This document shows, piece by piece, positions 22,265 through 31,776 of a DNA stretch of 64,000 nucleotides; within the stretch, counting starts at the first letter, position 1, and every line of letters starts with the position of its first letter. The notes beneath the pieces were generated by a model that ran no database searches, was not told where the DNA came from, and saw nothing but the letters and a program-made list of their open reading frames with translations. A program made the position numbers and the translations under genes. This DNA comes from Paenibacillus foliorum (GTDB lineage: Bacteria > Bacillota > Bacilli > Paenibacillales > NBRC-103111), in assembly GCF_013141765.1 (NCBI RefSeq), contig NZ_WHOD01000070.1, forward strand, positions 1 through 64,000, in the 5' to 3' direction.

Positions 22265-22415
22265 ACCTCCCTATATTCATTAATCTGGTAAATAGCCTAT
22301 TCATATTTTTTAATAGATAGATTTAGTATAAATGGAAATCCAGTCAGCATCAAATGAAAAAAATAAAGCCCTCACCAGAGGACCTCATTTTTCCAATCAT
22401 CTATATCCGGTTCTT

Positions 22416-24185
22416 TTATTGTTTTAACACCTTGAGCAAACGTCTTGCGGGTCCTGAGGGTGTATCAATCATCTCATACATCTTAAGTGTAAGTGGGTAT
22501 TCCAGCTGCTCGGATAATAGGGTATTTAAATAGTAGATTTGACTGCCGTTAATAATCCGGTTCTCCCCCGTCAAATCTACGGTTTTGGAAGCAATCTTTT
22601 TCCCATCTGTATTTACCAATTCAAAAGCAAGCTTAGAAAGTGCGGATGTTGTAACAACATTATCCGTCGAATGCACATCCAAATCCAGCTTCAGCTTATA
22701 GGTATAGCTCAGAGAGAATGTAGCTGCATTATTTAATACATAATTGCTGACAGACCAGCCTTTCAGGTCAATATCATAAGGATACAACGTTATTTGATTA
22801 ATAGGAACCTCAAGCTCCCTTTCAACCTGAAGGCCAGCATGAGCTATCACCGTCTTGTAAGGAGCGGCTGTTTGATCATCGTAAACGCGTAATGTAAATT
22901 CATTATTTTGTTCAGATAGAGGCAATAAAAAGGTATAGGCTACTACCAGCCCCGCATTAGGTGAAACCTCAACCTTAGATGCTGGCTTTTTGCCGCTATA
23001 AGCATTCCCTGCGGTTGAAACCAGTTCTGTGCCAAAGTCAGGCACTGTCAATGGCTTGCTGCCGCTATTGGTCAATTTTAGCTTGACTACGGCAGTTTTG
23101 AAGCCTTGACCTTCATTTTCAAACATTTGGGCATGCATAACGGAAACAGCAAGTGCTGGATCAACTATGACATTCAAAGGATCAAACGCAAGTGGCTGCA
23201 GCAATGAGTACTTCGATGCAGCCTGCTCTGAAGGCTGTGGCTGCGCTCCTGCCGCAGCAGAGAGCCCTATTTGCAGCCTGCCCACGGAATAGGTAACTAG
23301 AGGCGGAAGCTCTGCATCTGCGCTGCGCGGAGCAGGCTGATAGCTTTCCGGGGTCATTATATTCAGGCCGGTGAGTACCGTATCCTGATCGGTAGGAATG
23401 GAGAAATACATATATTTCTGGGCGCCGGCATCCAAAGACTTCACACTTTTATCAGCTCGACTGCCCGCATAAATCTGCTTGTCGGATCTACCATGGATCG
23501 TAAAGTCAGGTATCTGTTCTGTACGATCGCTTGGATTCTGGACACGCAGTGTTAGCAGCTGCACTCGCTTCGTCCCATCGCGCTCTTCAGTCAAGCGGAT
23601 AGGCGTATAAATAAGCGGTGAAGCTACGGATGGTATGGTGAAGGATTCATCCCATTTTTTTAAGAATTCAGGGTCGGTTAACGAATCGTCAACCCCCTTC
23701 CAACTTAGTCCCTTAACTGGTACGGACAGCAGTGTCGTTTCTACTTTCGGATATACATCTTTATTAATGTCAACCCAAGCTAGCTCATTCAAAGTAAAGT
23801 CTTGCTTACGATCCAACAGCACCATATAACTCAATTCCACCGTTGCACTGCTTTCCACGGCCTTGATATTTGTCGCACTAGGGTGAAGAGCGAAGGCTCT
23901 GTCATCATTCATAATCGCTCTCAGCTCGCCGTCAGGAACGCGGACAAGCGTATCGGAATGATTCGTTATTTTCACAACTGCAGCAATACGTGTTCCACTA
24001 TACGTATGCTCGTTTAACAAGCTTTTTACCTCTAAATTAAGATCAGCTGTCAATGCAGCCGGTAGCGTTAATTGTTCAGCCGCTTCTGATGCCGCAGTTG
24101 GGGCAGCCAACACTGTTACATGCATTGAAAAACATAGCACTGTCGAAAGCAGCACAGCTAGCATTTGATTCTTTTTCCTATTCAC
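22416..24185 (-). CDS. Large secreted protein of unknown function, efflux operon
   Basis: I choose GTG 24185, seven bases after GGGGGAGG. ATG 24218 overlaps the upstream stop (ATGA) and is the alternative. The 589-residue product has a Sec signal (MLAVLLSTVLCFSMHVTVLA) and no lipobox. It then shows repeated Ig-like beta-sandwich units: VVKITNHSDTLVRVPDGELR, LTLRVQNPSDRTEQIPDF and VKLKLTNSGSKPLTVPDF share the same K/R-ITN-S-x-V-P-D phrase. At least three such modules are visible. It is the last gene of the MarR/EmrAB/adaptor operon. No enzymatic motif. It may be an extracellular extension of the exporter (inference). Confidence 0.75.
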   Translation of the reverse strand: MNRKKNQMLAVLLSTVLCFSMHVTVLAAPTAASEAAEQLTLPAALTADLNLEVKSLLNEHTYSGTRIAAVVKITNHSDTLVRVPDGELRAIMNDDRAFALHPSATNIKAVESSATVELSYMVLLDRKQDFTLNELAWVDINKDVYPKVETTLLSVPVKGLSWKGVDDSLTDPEFLKKWDESFTIPSVASPLIYTPIRLTEERDGTKRVQLLTLRVQNPSDRTEQIPDFTIHGRSDKQIYAGSRADKSVKSLDAGAQKYMYFSIPTDQDTVLTGLNIMTPESYQPAPRSADAELPPLVTYSVGRLQIGLSAAAGAQPQPSEQAASKYSLLQPLAFDPLNVIVDPALAVSVMHAQMFENEGQGFKTAVVKLKLTNSGSKPLTVPDFGTELVSTAGNAYSGKKPASKVEVSPNAGLVVAYTFLLPLSEQNNEFTLRVYDDQTAAPYKTVIAHAGLQVERELEVPINQITLYPYDIDLKGWSVSNYVLNNAATFSLSYTYKLKLDLDVHSTDNVVTTSALSKLAFELVNTDGKKIASKTVDLTGENRIINGSQIYYLNTLLSEQLEYPLTLKMYEMIDTPSGPARRLLKVLKQ

Positions 24186-24214
24186 AGCTGATCCTCCCCC
24201 TGATCCCGCTTTGA

Positions 24215-25450
24215 TCATTTAATGATTTCCACCTTTTCCTTATCCTGCAACCCTTGCCCGACTGATATGACAATTGGTTCCCCTTCTTTCAAGCCGCTTA
24301 CGACCTCACGATAGCCGTTCACAGCGCGGCCAAGTGTCACTTTACGCTTCTCCACCTGCTCACCTGCCAGCACAAAGGCGTACATCTCGTTACCATCCTG
24401 TGCAACAGCGGAGGTTGGTAAAGCCAAAGCGTCCTGCTTACCCCCGTCCCCCAGCAAGAGCTTCACACGTGTGCCTGGTTTCAGCTTGAAGCCATCATTC
24501 TTTGCGGTAAGCTCCATTACAAACGTTTTACTCTGCGGGCTCATAACATCTGCTAAATAGGTAACGGCTCCCTGAAATTTATCATTGCTTCCGGGGAGTG
24601 TAAAACTCACTTCCGACTTCCCTCTTGCCAGCTTTACTTGAGCTTCCGTAAGATCAGAGTGAATCTTAACAGGATCGAGCTGTTGAATAACTCCAGCAAC
24701 GTAGCCCGACTGTACGGACATGCCCTGCTCCGGAAACAAATCCGTCAGGATGCCATTGATCGGCGCCTTCACTTCGAGATCGGAGATCGTTTTGTCGATA
24801 TCCTCGACTCCTACCTCTGTGGTTTCCAATTGAATTTTCAATGTTGCTAGTGGATCTGTTGCCTCCAGATTAGCCAGCTGCTTCTGAGCTGTATCGAGAT
24901 CCAAAATTGAAGTTTTCCATTGCGTTTCAGCTTTCTCCAATTGGTTTTTTGCAGCAATTCCTTGATCATAATCATTTCTTAAGTTATTATAAGCTTTTTC
25001 GAGATCCGCGATTTGCAATCCCAGTTTGCTGATAGTATTTTTTAATACCGCTTTATTGGTAGCCACATCCTCGCGTGTTTTAACCAATTGTGTTTGCAAA
25101 CCTTCACGTGTCAGCTCTGTTTTTCGCTTCGAACGCTCCATGTCCGTCGCATCCAGCTTCAGGATGACCTCCCCCTGCCGAACAGCGTCACCCCGCTTTT
25201 TAAGCAGTTGCAGAACATCGCCTCCTACCTTAACTGTAACATTCACCTGAGAGGAGGAAACCACATCCGCATCCTGTTCAACCAACCCCTCCATGGCTTG
25301 CTTGGCCACAGGGACCACCTTAACCTGCCTGAGCTGCGCTTCCTTCGCAGACGTAACGGAACAACCCGCTGTTACAGCTGCGCATAAAAGAATCATAACC
25401 GCAGGTGTGACAGTGCTTTTCCATGCCCATGCCGAAAATCTATGCTTCAT
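24215..25450 (-). CDS. HlyD/RND-type membrane fusion lipoprotein
   Basis: The product has 411 residues. The signal peptide ends in lipobox VTAGC (Cys30), so it is a lipid-anchored extracellular adaptor. The order is the usual one. A lipoyl half (VNVTVKVGGDVLQLLKKRGD, VRQGEVILKLD) is followed by a long coiled-coil hairpin (about 110-215, KNQLEKAETQWKTSILDLDT). The second lipoyl half is ISDLEVKAPINGILTDLFPE. A beta-barrel (VYLADVMSPQSK-like region) and a membrane-proximal domain ending GLQDKEKVEIIK follow. In Gram-positives such proteins accompany ABC or MFS exporters. It is the second adaptor of this operon. Confidence 0.9.
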   Translation of the reverse strand: MKHRFSAWAWKSTVTPAVMILLCAAVTAGCSVTSAKEAQLRQVKVVPVAKQAMEGLVEQDADVVSSSQVNVTVKVGGDVLQLLKKRGDAVRQGEVILKLDATDMERSKRKTELTREGLQTQLVKTREDVATNKAVLKNTISKLGLQIADLEKAYNNLRNDYDQGIAAKNQLEKAETQWKTSILDLDTAQKQLANLEATDPLATLKIQLETTEVGVEDIDKTISDLEVKAPINGILTDLFPEQGMSVQSGYVAGVIQQLDPVKIHSDLTEAQVKLARGKSEVSFTLPGSNDKFQGAVTYLADVMSPQSKTFVMELTAKNDGFKLKPGTRVKLLLGDGGKQDALALPTSAVAQDGNEMYAFVLAGEQVEKRKVTLGRAVNGYREVVSGLKEGEPIVISVGQGLQDKEKVEIIK

Positions 25451-25520
25451 AGTTTACGTACCCCTTTGCCCAATAATAGTAAACCTTACTCGAGGACATT
25501 CAGAAATGGACAGCTGTTTG

Positions 25521-27116
25521 TTATTCACCCATCACATGCTCTTTCGATGAACCCCCAGGCCGTTTAACAGTTTTCAAAAACATCGATAACACTACAGAAA
25601 CTAGCGCCAAACCAGCCGTCATATAAAACACATCGTCCATAGCTTGGACCGTAGCTTGTAATTGAATTTGCCCGTAGATATAGCTAATTGCACTGTTTTG
25701 GGCTTGCCCGAACGATTGTCCCATCGTCATATATTGATTTTGGATTTGACTGACATTGTTCTGGACTGAAGCCGAGAACATGTTCATCTGATCGGACATC
25801 GCGGCCGAATGAAAAATTCGCTGGTTGCTGAACATCAGCGCCAGCCATGCGATACCGAACGATGCACTCACCTGCCTGATGGCGTTTGAGAGTGCTGTGC
25901 CCTGCCCCATCTTGTGCATGGGAACGGTATTCATCCCAGCCGTTTGCACCGGCATCATAACAAGACCAACACCAACCGCGCGTATCATGAGCCATCCCAT
26001 AATCGTTGAGAATGGGGTCGTCACATCCAATTGCCTTGTCAAATATAAGCCGTAAGCCGTAATAATCATGCCGACAACAGCCAGTGGCTTTGCGCCTATT
26101 TTATCAAATAGCGCTCCTGCGATTGGCATCATCAGACCGGACACTATCGCTTGAGGAAGCAGAAGCAGACCTGTCTGGATCGGAGATAATCCTGCAACAT
26201 TTTCAAGAAATACAGGCAATAGGAACAGGCTCCCCATCAAGATAACCATGGCCGTACTGGAAATGATCAGCGTAAGCGTGAATGTGAAATTTTTCAGTAG
26301 AGACAAATCCAGCATCGGCCTCTCCACAATAAGCTCAATAATGACGAAAGCAATCAGGCAAACAGAAGCAATTGCAAGAAAAACAATGACTTCCGTATTG
26401 TTCCAGCCCTTATCTGCTACAATCCCTACGCCATACAGAAGTGTGGCAAGACCTGTACTAGAGGTTACAAACCCCCATAAATCAAACTTGCCATGGTTTT
26501 CAACTTTGTATTCCTTTAAAGCAGCTGCAGCCAGAAAAATATCTATGATACCAATTGGAACGTTGATGGAGAAAATTAAACGCCAATCCAAATACTCCAC
26601 TATGTAACCACTCAGCGTCGGGCCGATAGCAGGAGCAAACATAACCGAAATACCGAACAGACCCATCGCCATTCCCCGCTTCTCAGGCGGAAACATACGG
26701 AATAGCATCACCATACTAACCGGCATTACCGCTCCCCCGCCGATGGCCTGGATAATTCGAAAAACAATCATCGAGTTATTGCTCCATGCAGCACTGCATA
26801 ATGCAGAACCGATTGTAAACACGGTTACAGAGTAAAGAAACACTCTTTTATAACCGAAACGATCGCCCAAATAGCCGGTAATAGGTATCAATGCACCTAC
26901 TACTAAGGAATAAGCAGTCAGGACCCATTGTATTTCCGTTTGGCTTACACTGAACACCGCCATCATCTTAGGTACAGCTACATTTACAATGCTAGTGTCG
27001 AGAATCGCCATAAAAACCGCAAGAATCATCGCTAGCATGGCTAATCCTTTTCCCCGTGCAGGAGGTTCTGCACCTACAGCCGCATCCGGCTTCGCTTCTC
27101 CCAGTTGATCCGTCAT
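25521..27116 (-). CDS. EmrB/QacA-type MFS multidrug transporter (DHA2)
   Basis: The product has 531 residues and 14 predicted membrane helices, the length and layout of DHA2 drug:proton antiporters. Signature motifs are present: motif D1 LDTSIVNVAVPKM, motif A GYLGDRFGYKRVFLYS, motif B RIIQAIGGGAVMPVSMVMLF and motif C GISVMFAPAIGPTLSGYIVE. It follows the EmrA-like adaptor by 43 bases, and GAGGAG lies upstream of ATG 27116. It would export hydrophobic toxins or an antibiotic in exchange for protons. The substrate is unknown. Confidence 0.93.
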   Translation of the reverse strand: MTDQLGEAKPDAAVGAEPPARGKGLAMLAMILAVFMAILDTSIVNVAVPKMMAVFSVSQTEIQWVLTAYSLVVGALIPITGYLGDRFGYKRVFLYSVTVFTIGSALCSAAWSNNSMIVFRIIQAIGGGAVMPVSMVMLFRMFPPEKRGMAMGLFGISVMFAPAIGPTLSGYIVEYLDWRLIFSINVPIGIIDIFLAAAALKEYKVENHGKFDLWGFVTSSTGLATLLYGVGIVADKGWNNTEVIVFLAIASVCLIAFVIIELIVERPMLDLSLLKNFTFTLTLIISSTAMVILMGSLFLLPVFLENVAGLSPIQTGLLLLPQAIVSGLMMPIAGALFDKIGAKPLAVVGMIITAYGLYLTRQLDVTTPFSTIMGWLMIRAVGVGLVMMPVQTAGMNTVPMHKMGQGTALSNAIRQVSASFGIAWLALMFSNQRIFHSAAMSDQMNMFSASVQNNVSQIQNQYMTMGQSFGQAQNSAISYIYGQIQLQATVQAMDDVFYMTAGLALVSVVLSMFLKTVKRPGGSSKEHVMGE

Positions 27117-27159
27117 CTATCGTAACTCCTCTCCGAGGTTGAGCTTAGTAACGGCGAAG

Positions 27160-27813
27160 TTACCTCTCGATTTTGGTGACGGCGTTCAAGCCAGGAATTA
27201 GCCGCTTACCTTGATAATCTTCCAATGCAATCTTCACAGGCACACGCTGTACGACCTTCGTAAAGTTCCCGCTCGAGTTCGAAGAAGGCATTAGGGAAAA
27301 GGATGAATTCGTGCCAAGACCGATTTTGTCAACGCGCCCCTTAAACTCTGTACCCGGAAACGCATCGATGGTTAGAGTCACTTTATTACCAGCTTTCACA
27401 TCGAGAAGCTCTGTTTCCTCTATATTCGCCGTAACATACAGCTTCCTTAAATCGGCACTCATCAGTAAAGCAGCACCTGCTGCAACCGTTTGATCCTTAA
27501 CCGCATTCGTTTGAATGATGGTACCGTCATCAGGAGCGATGATGTCCTGAGTGTTCGCGGCAATGTTACCACGTGCGGGAGCCGTTTCTACGATACCTAG
27601 TACATCGCCTTTTTTGAAAGTGTCCCCTTCTTTATAGTTCCATTCAATCAGCTTGCCTGACGCCATTGAACCTATTGCTCGCAGCTCACCTTGCACCTTG
27701 GAATCTTCCGTACTGATGTATTTACTGATCTGCTGATAGTAAAAAAAACCTCCAATGCCGCCTCCAATAACAACTACAGCAAGAACACTCAATCCGATTA
27801 GTTTCTTTTTCAT
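27160..27813 (-). CDS. EmrA/HlyD-type adaptor protein
   Basis: The 217-residue protein has one N-terminal membrane helix (LIGLSVLAVVVIGGGIGGFF), then a lipoyl domain split around a very short insert. The halves are SMASGKLIEWNYKEGDTFKK, GDVLGIVETAPARGN and IIAPDDGTIIQTNAVKDQTV. The long coiled-coil hairpin of Gram-negative EmrA is missing, as expected without an outer membrane. RLIPGLNAVTKIER ends the barrel domain. It sits between marR and the MFS gene and should partner the MFS pump. Confidence 0.9.
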   Translation of the reverse strand: MKKKLIGLSVLAVVVIGGGIGGFFYYQQISKYISTEDSKVQGELRAIGSMASGKLIEWNYKEGDTFKKGDVLGIVETAPARGNIAANTQDIIAPDDGTIIQTNAVKDQTVAAGAALLMSADLRKLYVTANIEETELLDVKAGNKVTLTIDAFPGTEFKGRVDKIGLGTNSSFSLMPSSNSSGNFTKVVQRVPVKIALEDYQGKRLIPGLNAVTKIER

Positions 27814-27839
27814 GTATCCAAGCGCACCATCCTTCTAAA

Positions 27840-28271
27840 TCATTGTTTAAAATCTAAATCCGCCGTCATTTTCCGGAGTAAGCCAATAAATTGAACCTGC
27901 TCTTCAACCGTGAGCTTTTGTAGCAAGCTAATCAATATCTGATCCCTTGTCTCTTTCATTCGCATAATGGTTTCCATGGCAGGTTCCGTTAGCTCCACCC
28001 ACACAACACGGCGGTCAATATCATCCCGGGTTCTATCGATGTGACCGGATGTCACCAGACGATTAATAGCGATTGTAGTAGCACTTGTGGAGAGGCCCAG
28101 CTCATCTGCTAGCTCACCTACAGTTGTTTTTTTCTTACACAGTAGTGTTATTAGCAGCAGCATCTGTTGGCGAGAGAAGCCGTGAGGCTCCGAGCATTGA
28201 TCTTTGAACCTGGCTACTTTTCGTAATAATTCATCGATTTGAGCCAAACTTTCCCCAATAGTCATGGACAT
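27840..28271 (-). CDS. MarR family transcriptional regulator
   Basis: The winged-helix regulator heads the efflux operon. FSRQQMLLLITLLCKKKTTV, GELADELGLSTSATTIAINR and LVTSGHIDRTRDDIDRRVVW are the helix-turn-helix and the wing, including the D-x-R-x-x-x-D-R-R of the family. Start ATG 28271 lies eight bases after AAAGGA; ATG 28280 and ATG 28265 are possible. It probably represses its own operon and releases on binding a pump substrate. An AT-rich, roughly symmetric stretch lies around 28295-28320 where an operator would be expected. Confidence 0.9.
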   Translation of the reverse strand: MSMTIGESLAQIDELLRKVARFKDQCSEPHGFSRQQMLLLITLLCKKKTTVGELADELGLSTSATTIAINRLVTSGHIDRTRDDIDRRVVWVELTEPAMETIMRMKETRDQILISLLQKLTVEEQVQFIGLLRKMTADLDFKQ

Positions 28272-28380
28272 CCACCACATCCTTTTATAACAAAATAGTT
28301 TTAATATAAAATTACTTTAGGATAAATTTACCACCCGTTTTCTCAAACCGTCAATGCCCATTTTCAGCCAAAAACACGCA

Positions 28381-28411
28381 AAAAAAAGCAGACCCAATGG
28401 TCTGCCTAATT
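28381..28411 (-). terminator. Terminator of the SpoVIF-like gene
   Basis: On the minus strand GCAGACC-ATTG-GGTCTGC is followed by seven T. Confidence 0.88.
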
Positions 28412-28432
28412 TTTTAACCGATTTTCTCGTGC

Positions 28433-28720
28433 TTATCGAAACATACCCCAAAGCTTAATCAAATGAAACGTGTTGTTCGGATCTATTTTTTGTGAAATCA
28501 CAAAATTGATCATATGCTCAATCTGTTTGTCGCTCAACTTCTCTCCAAGCACCTTACCCAGCATACCGACAAATCTACGTACCTTAGCCCGATCCTGCAG
28601 ATCGTATCTTGTCACACCATGCAGAATCATTTTGATACGTTCTTTTGTATCTGGATTTTTCATTTTCGCTTTAACGCGTTCCACGAATGCAGGCTCAAAT
28701 CCGAACTTCTGATAGCTCAT
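28433..28720 (-). CDS. spoVIF: Stage VI sporulation protein F-like
   Basis: ATG 28720 lies eight bases after GGGGGTG and gives 95 residues; the frame is open upstream to 28804 without a ribosome site. It reads KFGFEPAFVERVKAKMKNP, RIKMILHGVTRYDLQDRAKV, then LGEKLSDKQIEHMINFVI. This all-helical, basic pattern fits the Paenibacillus proteins of the SpoVIF family (late spore coat assembly). Similarity to the B. subtilis protein is modest, so the name rests on overall pattern. It lies just downstream of recG but has its own site and terminator. Confidence 0.7.
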   Translation of the reverse strand: MSYQKFGFEPAFVERVKAKMKNPDTKERIKMILHGVTRYDLQDRAKVRRFVGMLGKVLGEKLSDKQIEHMINFVISQKIDPNNTFHLIKLWGMFR

Positions 28721-28828
28721 GCCACAAACACCCCCGAACAAGGAAATGAGAAGCTCACTCCTAATAAGTCTATGACGGGAGGCTCGGACATGTGTCTTAT
28801 TCAACGGGACAAAACTTTATTAAGCCTA

Positions 28829-30883
28829 TTAATCCAGCAATTCACTGTCAAATATATGTTCTCGCTGTAAAAATTCACGCTGCTTCAAGTAAGCGGCTGC
28901 TGTCCAAAAGTCAGGATGTCGAACAAGTGCTGCCGCCTCATCCCGCGCTTGCTCCATGACTTCAAAATCCGTAACCATATCAGCGAGCCGGAAATCAGGC
29001 AGTCCGCTTTGCTTGGTTCCGAAGAAATCACCCGGTCCCCGAAGCTCCAAATCGCGCCGCGCGATCTCAAAGCCATCGTTAGTGTCCGTCATCGCCTTCA
29101 TGCGCTGCTTGCCGACCTCATTCTTCGGATCAGCGATGAGAACGCAGTAGGATTGATGTTCTCCGCGACCTACGCGGCCGCGAAGCTGATGAAGCTGGGA
29201 CAAACCAAAGCGATGTGCATCATAAACAACCATCAACGTTGCATTCGGCACGTCCACACCAACCTCGATTACCGTGGTCGAAACAAGGACTTGAGTTTTA
29301 TTATCGCTAAAGTCACGCATAACCTCGTCTTTCTCCGATGCATGCATCCTCCCATGAAGGAGCGCTACCTTGTACTCGGGAAAAGCAAACTGCAATTGAG
29401 CATGCACATCAATCGCATTCTGGACATCCAGCTTCTCTGATTCTTCAATCAGAGGGCAAATAATGTAAGCCTGCCGCCCTTCAGCAGCCTCGCGGCGTAT
29501 AAAGCCCAGCACGCGTTCAAGCATATCATGAGTTACTGCATAGGTCTTGATTGGCTTACGCCCCTTCGGCAGCTCGCGCAGCGTAGATACGTCCATATCA
29601 CCAAAGGCTGTTATCGCGAGGGTCCTCGGAATTGGCGTTGCAGTCATCGTCAGAACGTCCGGATTCATTCCTTTGCGACGTAAAACACTCCGTTGGTTAA
29701 CACCAAAACGATGCTGCTCATCCGTTACAACAAGTCCTAACTTACGGAAGAATACATCCTCCTGAATTAAGGCATGCGTCCCAACGATCACATCGATCAT
29801 CCCCATCTGCAACGAGGCCAACACATCGCGTCTTTGCCGATCTGTTAGGCTGCCGGTAAGCAACGCTACACTAATGCCATACGGCTCGAACAATCGCTCC
29901 AATGACCGTTTGTGCTGCTCAGCGAGTATTTCTGTCGGCACCATCAGTGCTCCTTGGCATCCCGCTTTTACAACAGCGAACAATGATGCTGCTGCTACGA
30001 CTGTCTTTCCTGCTCCTACATCCCCTTGAAGCAAACGATTCATGCAGAATGACTGCTGTAAATCTTGTAAAATTTCCGCTAGCACCTGCTTTTGCGAGTC
30101 TGTCAGCTTAAACGGAAGCGCCCGGACAAATGACCTCACCTCCGGTAAATCAAGCTGATGGGCAACTCCGTCAGCCCGATCATGGTTCAATGCCCGGTAG
30201 GCCTGCATTTTTAATTGAAACAAGAATAGCTCCTCGAATACCATCCTTTTACGCGCATTCAGCCCTTCAGCTATAGATCCAGGTAAATGAAGCAGAGCCA
30301 CAGCCTGCTTACGAGGCATCAGCTCATACCGATTCATCAGCTCCTGCGGCAGTACCTCAGGAATGAGGTTGCCATACTGCGTAATCGCTTGCTTGGTTGT
30401 TTGACGCATCCATTTTTGAGATATAGCTCCAGTAACTGAATAAACAGGCTGCAGCGTTCCGATCTGCTCAGTACCTTTTCCCGGAAATTGTGATTCTGAT
30501 ACGGTTAGATGCAGCCTTTTCTGATCCCATTTTCCAGTCAATATTATTTCAGTGCCTGCCTGCAGCTGGTCTTTGATATAATGCCGGTTAAACCAGACAG
30601 CCGTTATAAAAAGTGAGTTTACAATAAGCTTACAGGTCAGTCTGGATTTGATTCGACCGTACATCTGTACCTGCGGCATCCCGGCGATAGTTCCTTGTAC
30701 CGTGATCTTATCGCCATCCTTTACCTCAGTCAGATCTCGAAGTGTGTAATCTTCATACCGAAAAGGATAATAATCAAGAAGCTCACCGACCGAAGAAATG
30801 CCAAGCGCCAACAGCTCCTCCGGCTTCTTACCCTTGACACCTTGTACCTCTTTAACTGGAATTTCGTATAAATTAACGGTCAT
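28829..30883 (-). CDS. recG: ATP-dependent DNA helicase RecG
   Basis: The product has about 684 residues and rescues stalled replication forks and processes Holliday junctions. The N-terminal wedge/OB domain (1-190) contains VQGTIAGMPQVQMYGRIKSR. Helicase motifs follow: LLQGDVGAGKTVVAAASLFA (I), VGTHALI (Ic), DEQH (II), MTATPIPRTLAITAFGDMD (III), STTVIEVGVDVPNAT (V), QLRGRVGRGEHQSYC (VI). The C-terminal PGDFFGTKQSGLPDFRLAD is a RecG hallmark. ATG 30883 stands one base after the degV stop and has no clear SD, so translation is probably coupled. Confidence 0.97.
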   Translation of the reverse strand: MTVNLYEIPVKEVQGVKGKKPEELLALGISSVGELLDYYPFRYEDYTLRDLTEVKDGDKITVQGTIAGMPQVQMYGRIKSRLTCKLIVNSLFITAVWFNRHYIKDQLQAGTEIILTGKWDQKRLHLTVSESQFPGKGTEQIGTLQPVYSVTGAISQKWMRQTTKQAITQYGNLIPEVLPQELMNRYELMPRKQAVALLHLPGSIAEGLNARKRMVFEELFLFQLKMQAYRALNHDRADGVAHQLDLPEVRSFVRALPFKLTDSQKQVLAEILQDLQQSFCMNRLLQGDVGAGKTVVAAASLFAVVKAGCQGALMVPTEILAEQHKRSLERLFEPYGISVALLTGSLTDRQRRDVLASLQMGMIDVIVGTHALIQEDVFFRKLGLVVTDEQHRFGVNQRSVLRRKGMNPDVLTMTATPIPRTLAITAFGDMDVSTLRELPKGRKPIKTYAVTHDMLERVLGFIRREAAEGRQAYIICPLIEESEKLDVQNAIDVHAQLQFAFPEYKVALLHGRMHASEKDEVMRDFSDNKTQVLVSTTVIEVGVDVPNATLMVVYDAHRFGLSQLHQLRGRVGRGEHQSYCVLIADPKNEVGKQRMKAMTDTNDGFEIARRDLELRGPGDFFGTKQSGLPDFRLADMVTDFEVMEQARDEAAALVRHPDFWTAAAYLKQREFLQREHIFDSELLD

Positions 30884-30884
30884 A

Positions 30885-31736
30885 TTAAACCGGATTAACG
30901 AACACAGCAACGGCTCCAGGACCGGTGTGTGTTCCTATAACAGGACCAATATTTGTATATCGTGAACTTTGAACCACAAAATTTTGCAGCATCAATTCAT
31001 TAAACAATTCAGCAGTTTCTAGAGAAGCGGCATGTGCAACGGTGATATGCAAAGGCGTATCTCCCAAATCCTGCTTTAAAAGCTCAATAATCCGAGCCAT
31101 CGCTTTTTTCTGGCCTCTAACTTTATCAACCGAGTACACGGTCCCTTCATCTGACACAGATAAAATCGGCTTAATGTTGAGCAATGAACCTACCAAAGCA
31201 GCCGCTTTCCCGATTCGTCCTCCCTTTTGCAAATACTCGAGCGTATCCACCAGGAAATAGAGCTTCAATTTTTGACGCATCGAGTCCAACAGTTCCAATA
31301 TCTCTTCCTTGCTTCCCCCTGAACGAGCGGCTTCAGCAGCTGCAACAACTAGCGCACCGAATCCATAGGAGGCAGACCTAGAATCAATAACCGTAATATC
31401 TGCACTCTCATCCATCATTGACTTAGCCAATAAGGCCGATTGGTAAGTACCGCTTAACCCAGCGGACAAGTGAATCGAAATAATCGGGGCATTGGATTCT
31501 TCAGTCAACCTTTTAAACGTTTCCACAAATTGTACCGGCGAAGGCTGTGATGTTGTTGGGAGAACAGAAGAGCTCGTCAAACTTTCAAAAAAAGCTTCTG
31601 ATCCCATATCTATTTGATCACGGTACGTGTCCATACCGAAATGAACCTTTAACGGCACCATCTCAATGCCCAACGCTTCCCGTATTTCAGCTGGAATATC
31701 CGCTGTACTGTCTGTAACAATCCGAATTTGACTCAA
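30885..31736 (-). CDS. degV: DegV family fatty-acid-binding protein (FakB-like)
   Basis: TTG 31736 lies after GAGGTGGAG and gives 283 residues starting MSQIRIVTDSTADIP; a GTG four codons upstream overlaps that site. The DegV fold's fatty-acid carboxylate site is visible: VTDSTADIP, TSQPSP, SIHLSAGLSGTYQSA and TGPGAVAVFV near the end. FakB-type DegV proteins present fatty acids to the kinase FakA. A FakA-like gene lies just upstream, so the two probably form a fatty acid kinase. Confidence 0.93.
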   Translation of the reverse strand: MSQIRIVTDSTADIPAEIREALGIEMVPLKVHFGMDTYRDQIDMGSEAFFESLTSSSVLPTTSQPSPVQFVETFKRLTEESNAPIISIHLSAGLSGTYQSALLAKSMMDESADITVIDSRSASYGFGALVVAAAEAARSGGSKEEILELLDSMRQKLKLYFLVDTLEYLQKGGRIGKAAALVGSLLNIKPILSVSDEGTVYSVDKVRGQKKAMARIIELLKQDLGDTPLHITVAHAASLETAELFNELMLQNFVVQSSRYTNIGPVIGTHTGPGAVAVFVNPV

Positions 31737-31776
31737 AAAAAACTCCACCTCAGCTCATGTAATAAAATTGATCCTG

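Noticed and set aside
22340..22400. Terminator after the large secreted protein
   Set aside because: GAGG/CCTC pairing is only about four base pairs before the T run; too weak to list as a feature.
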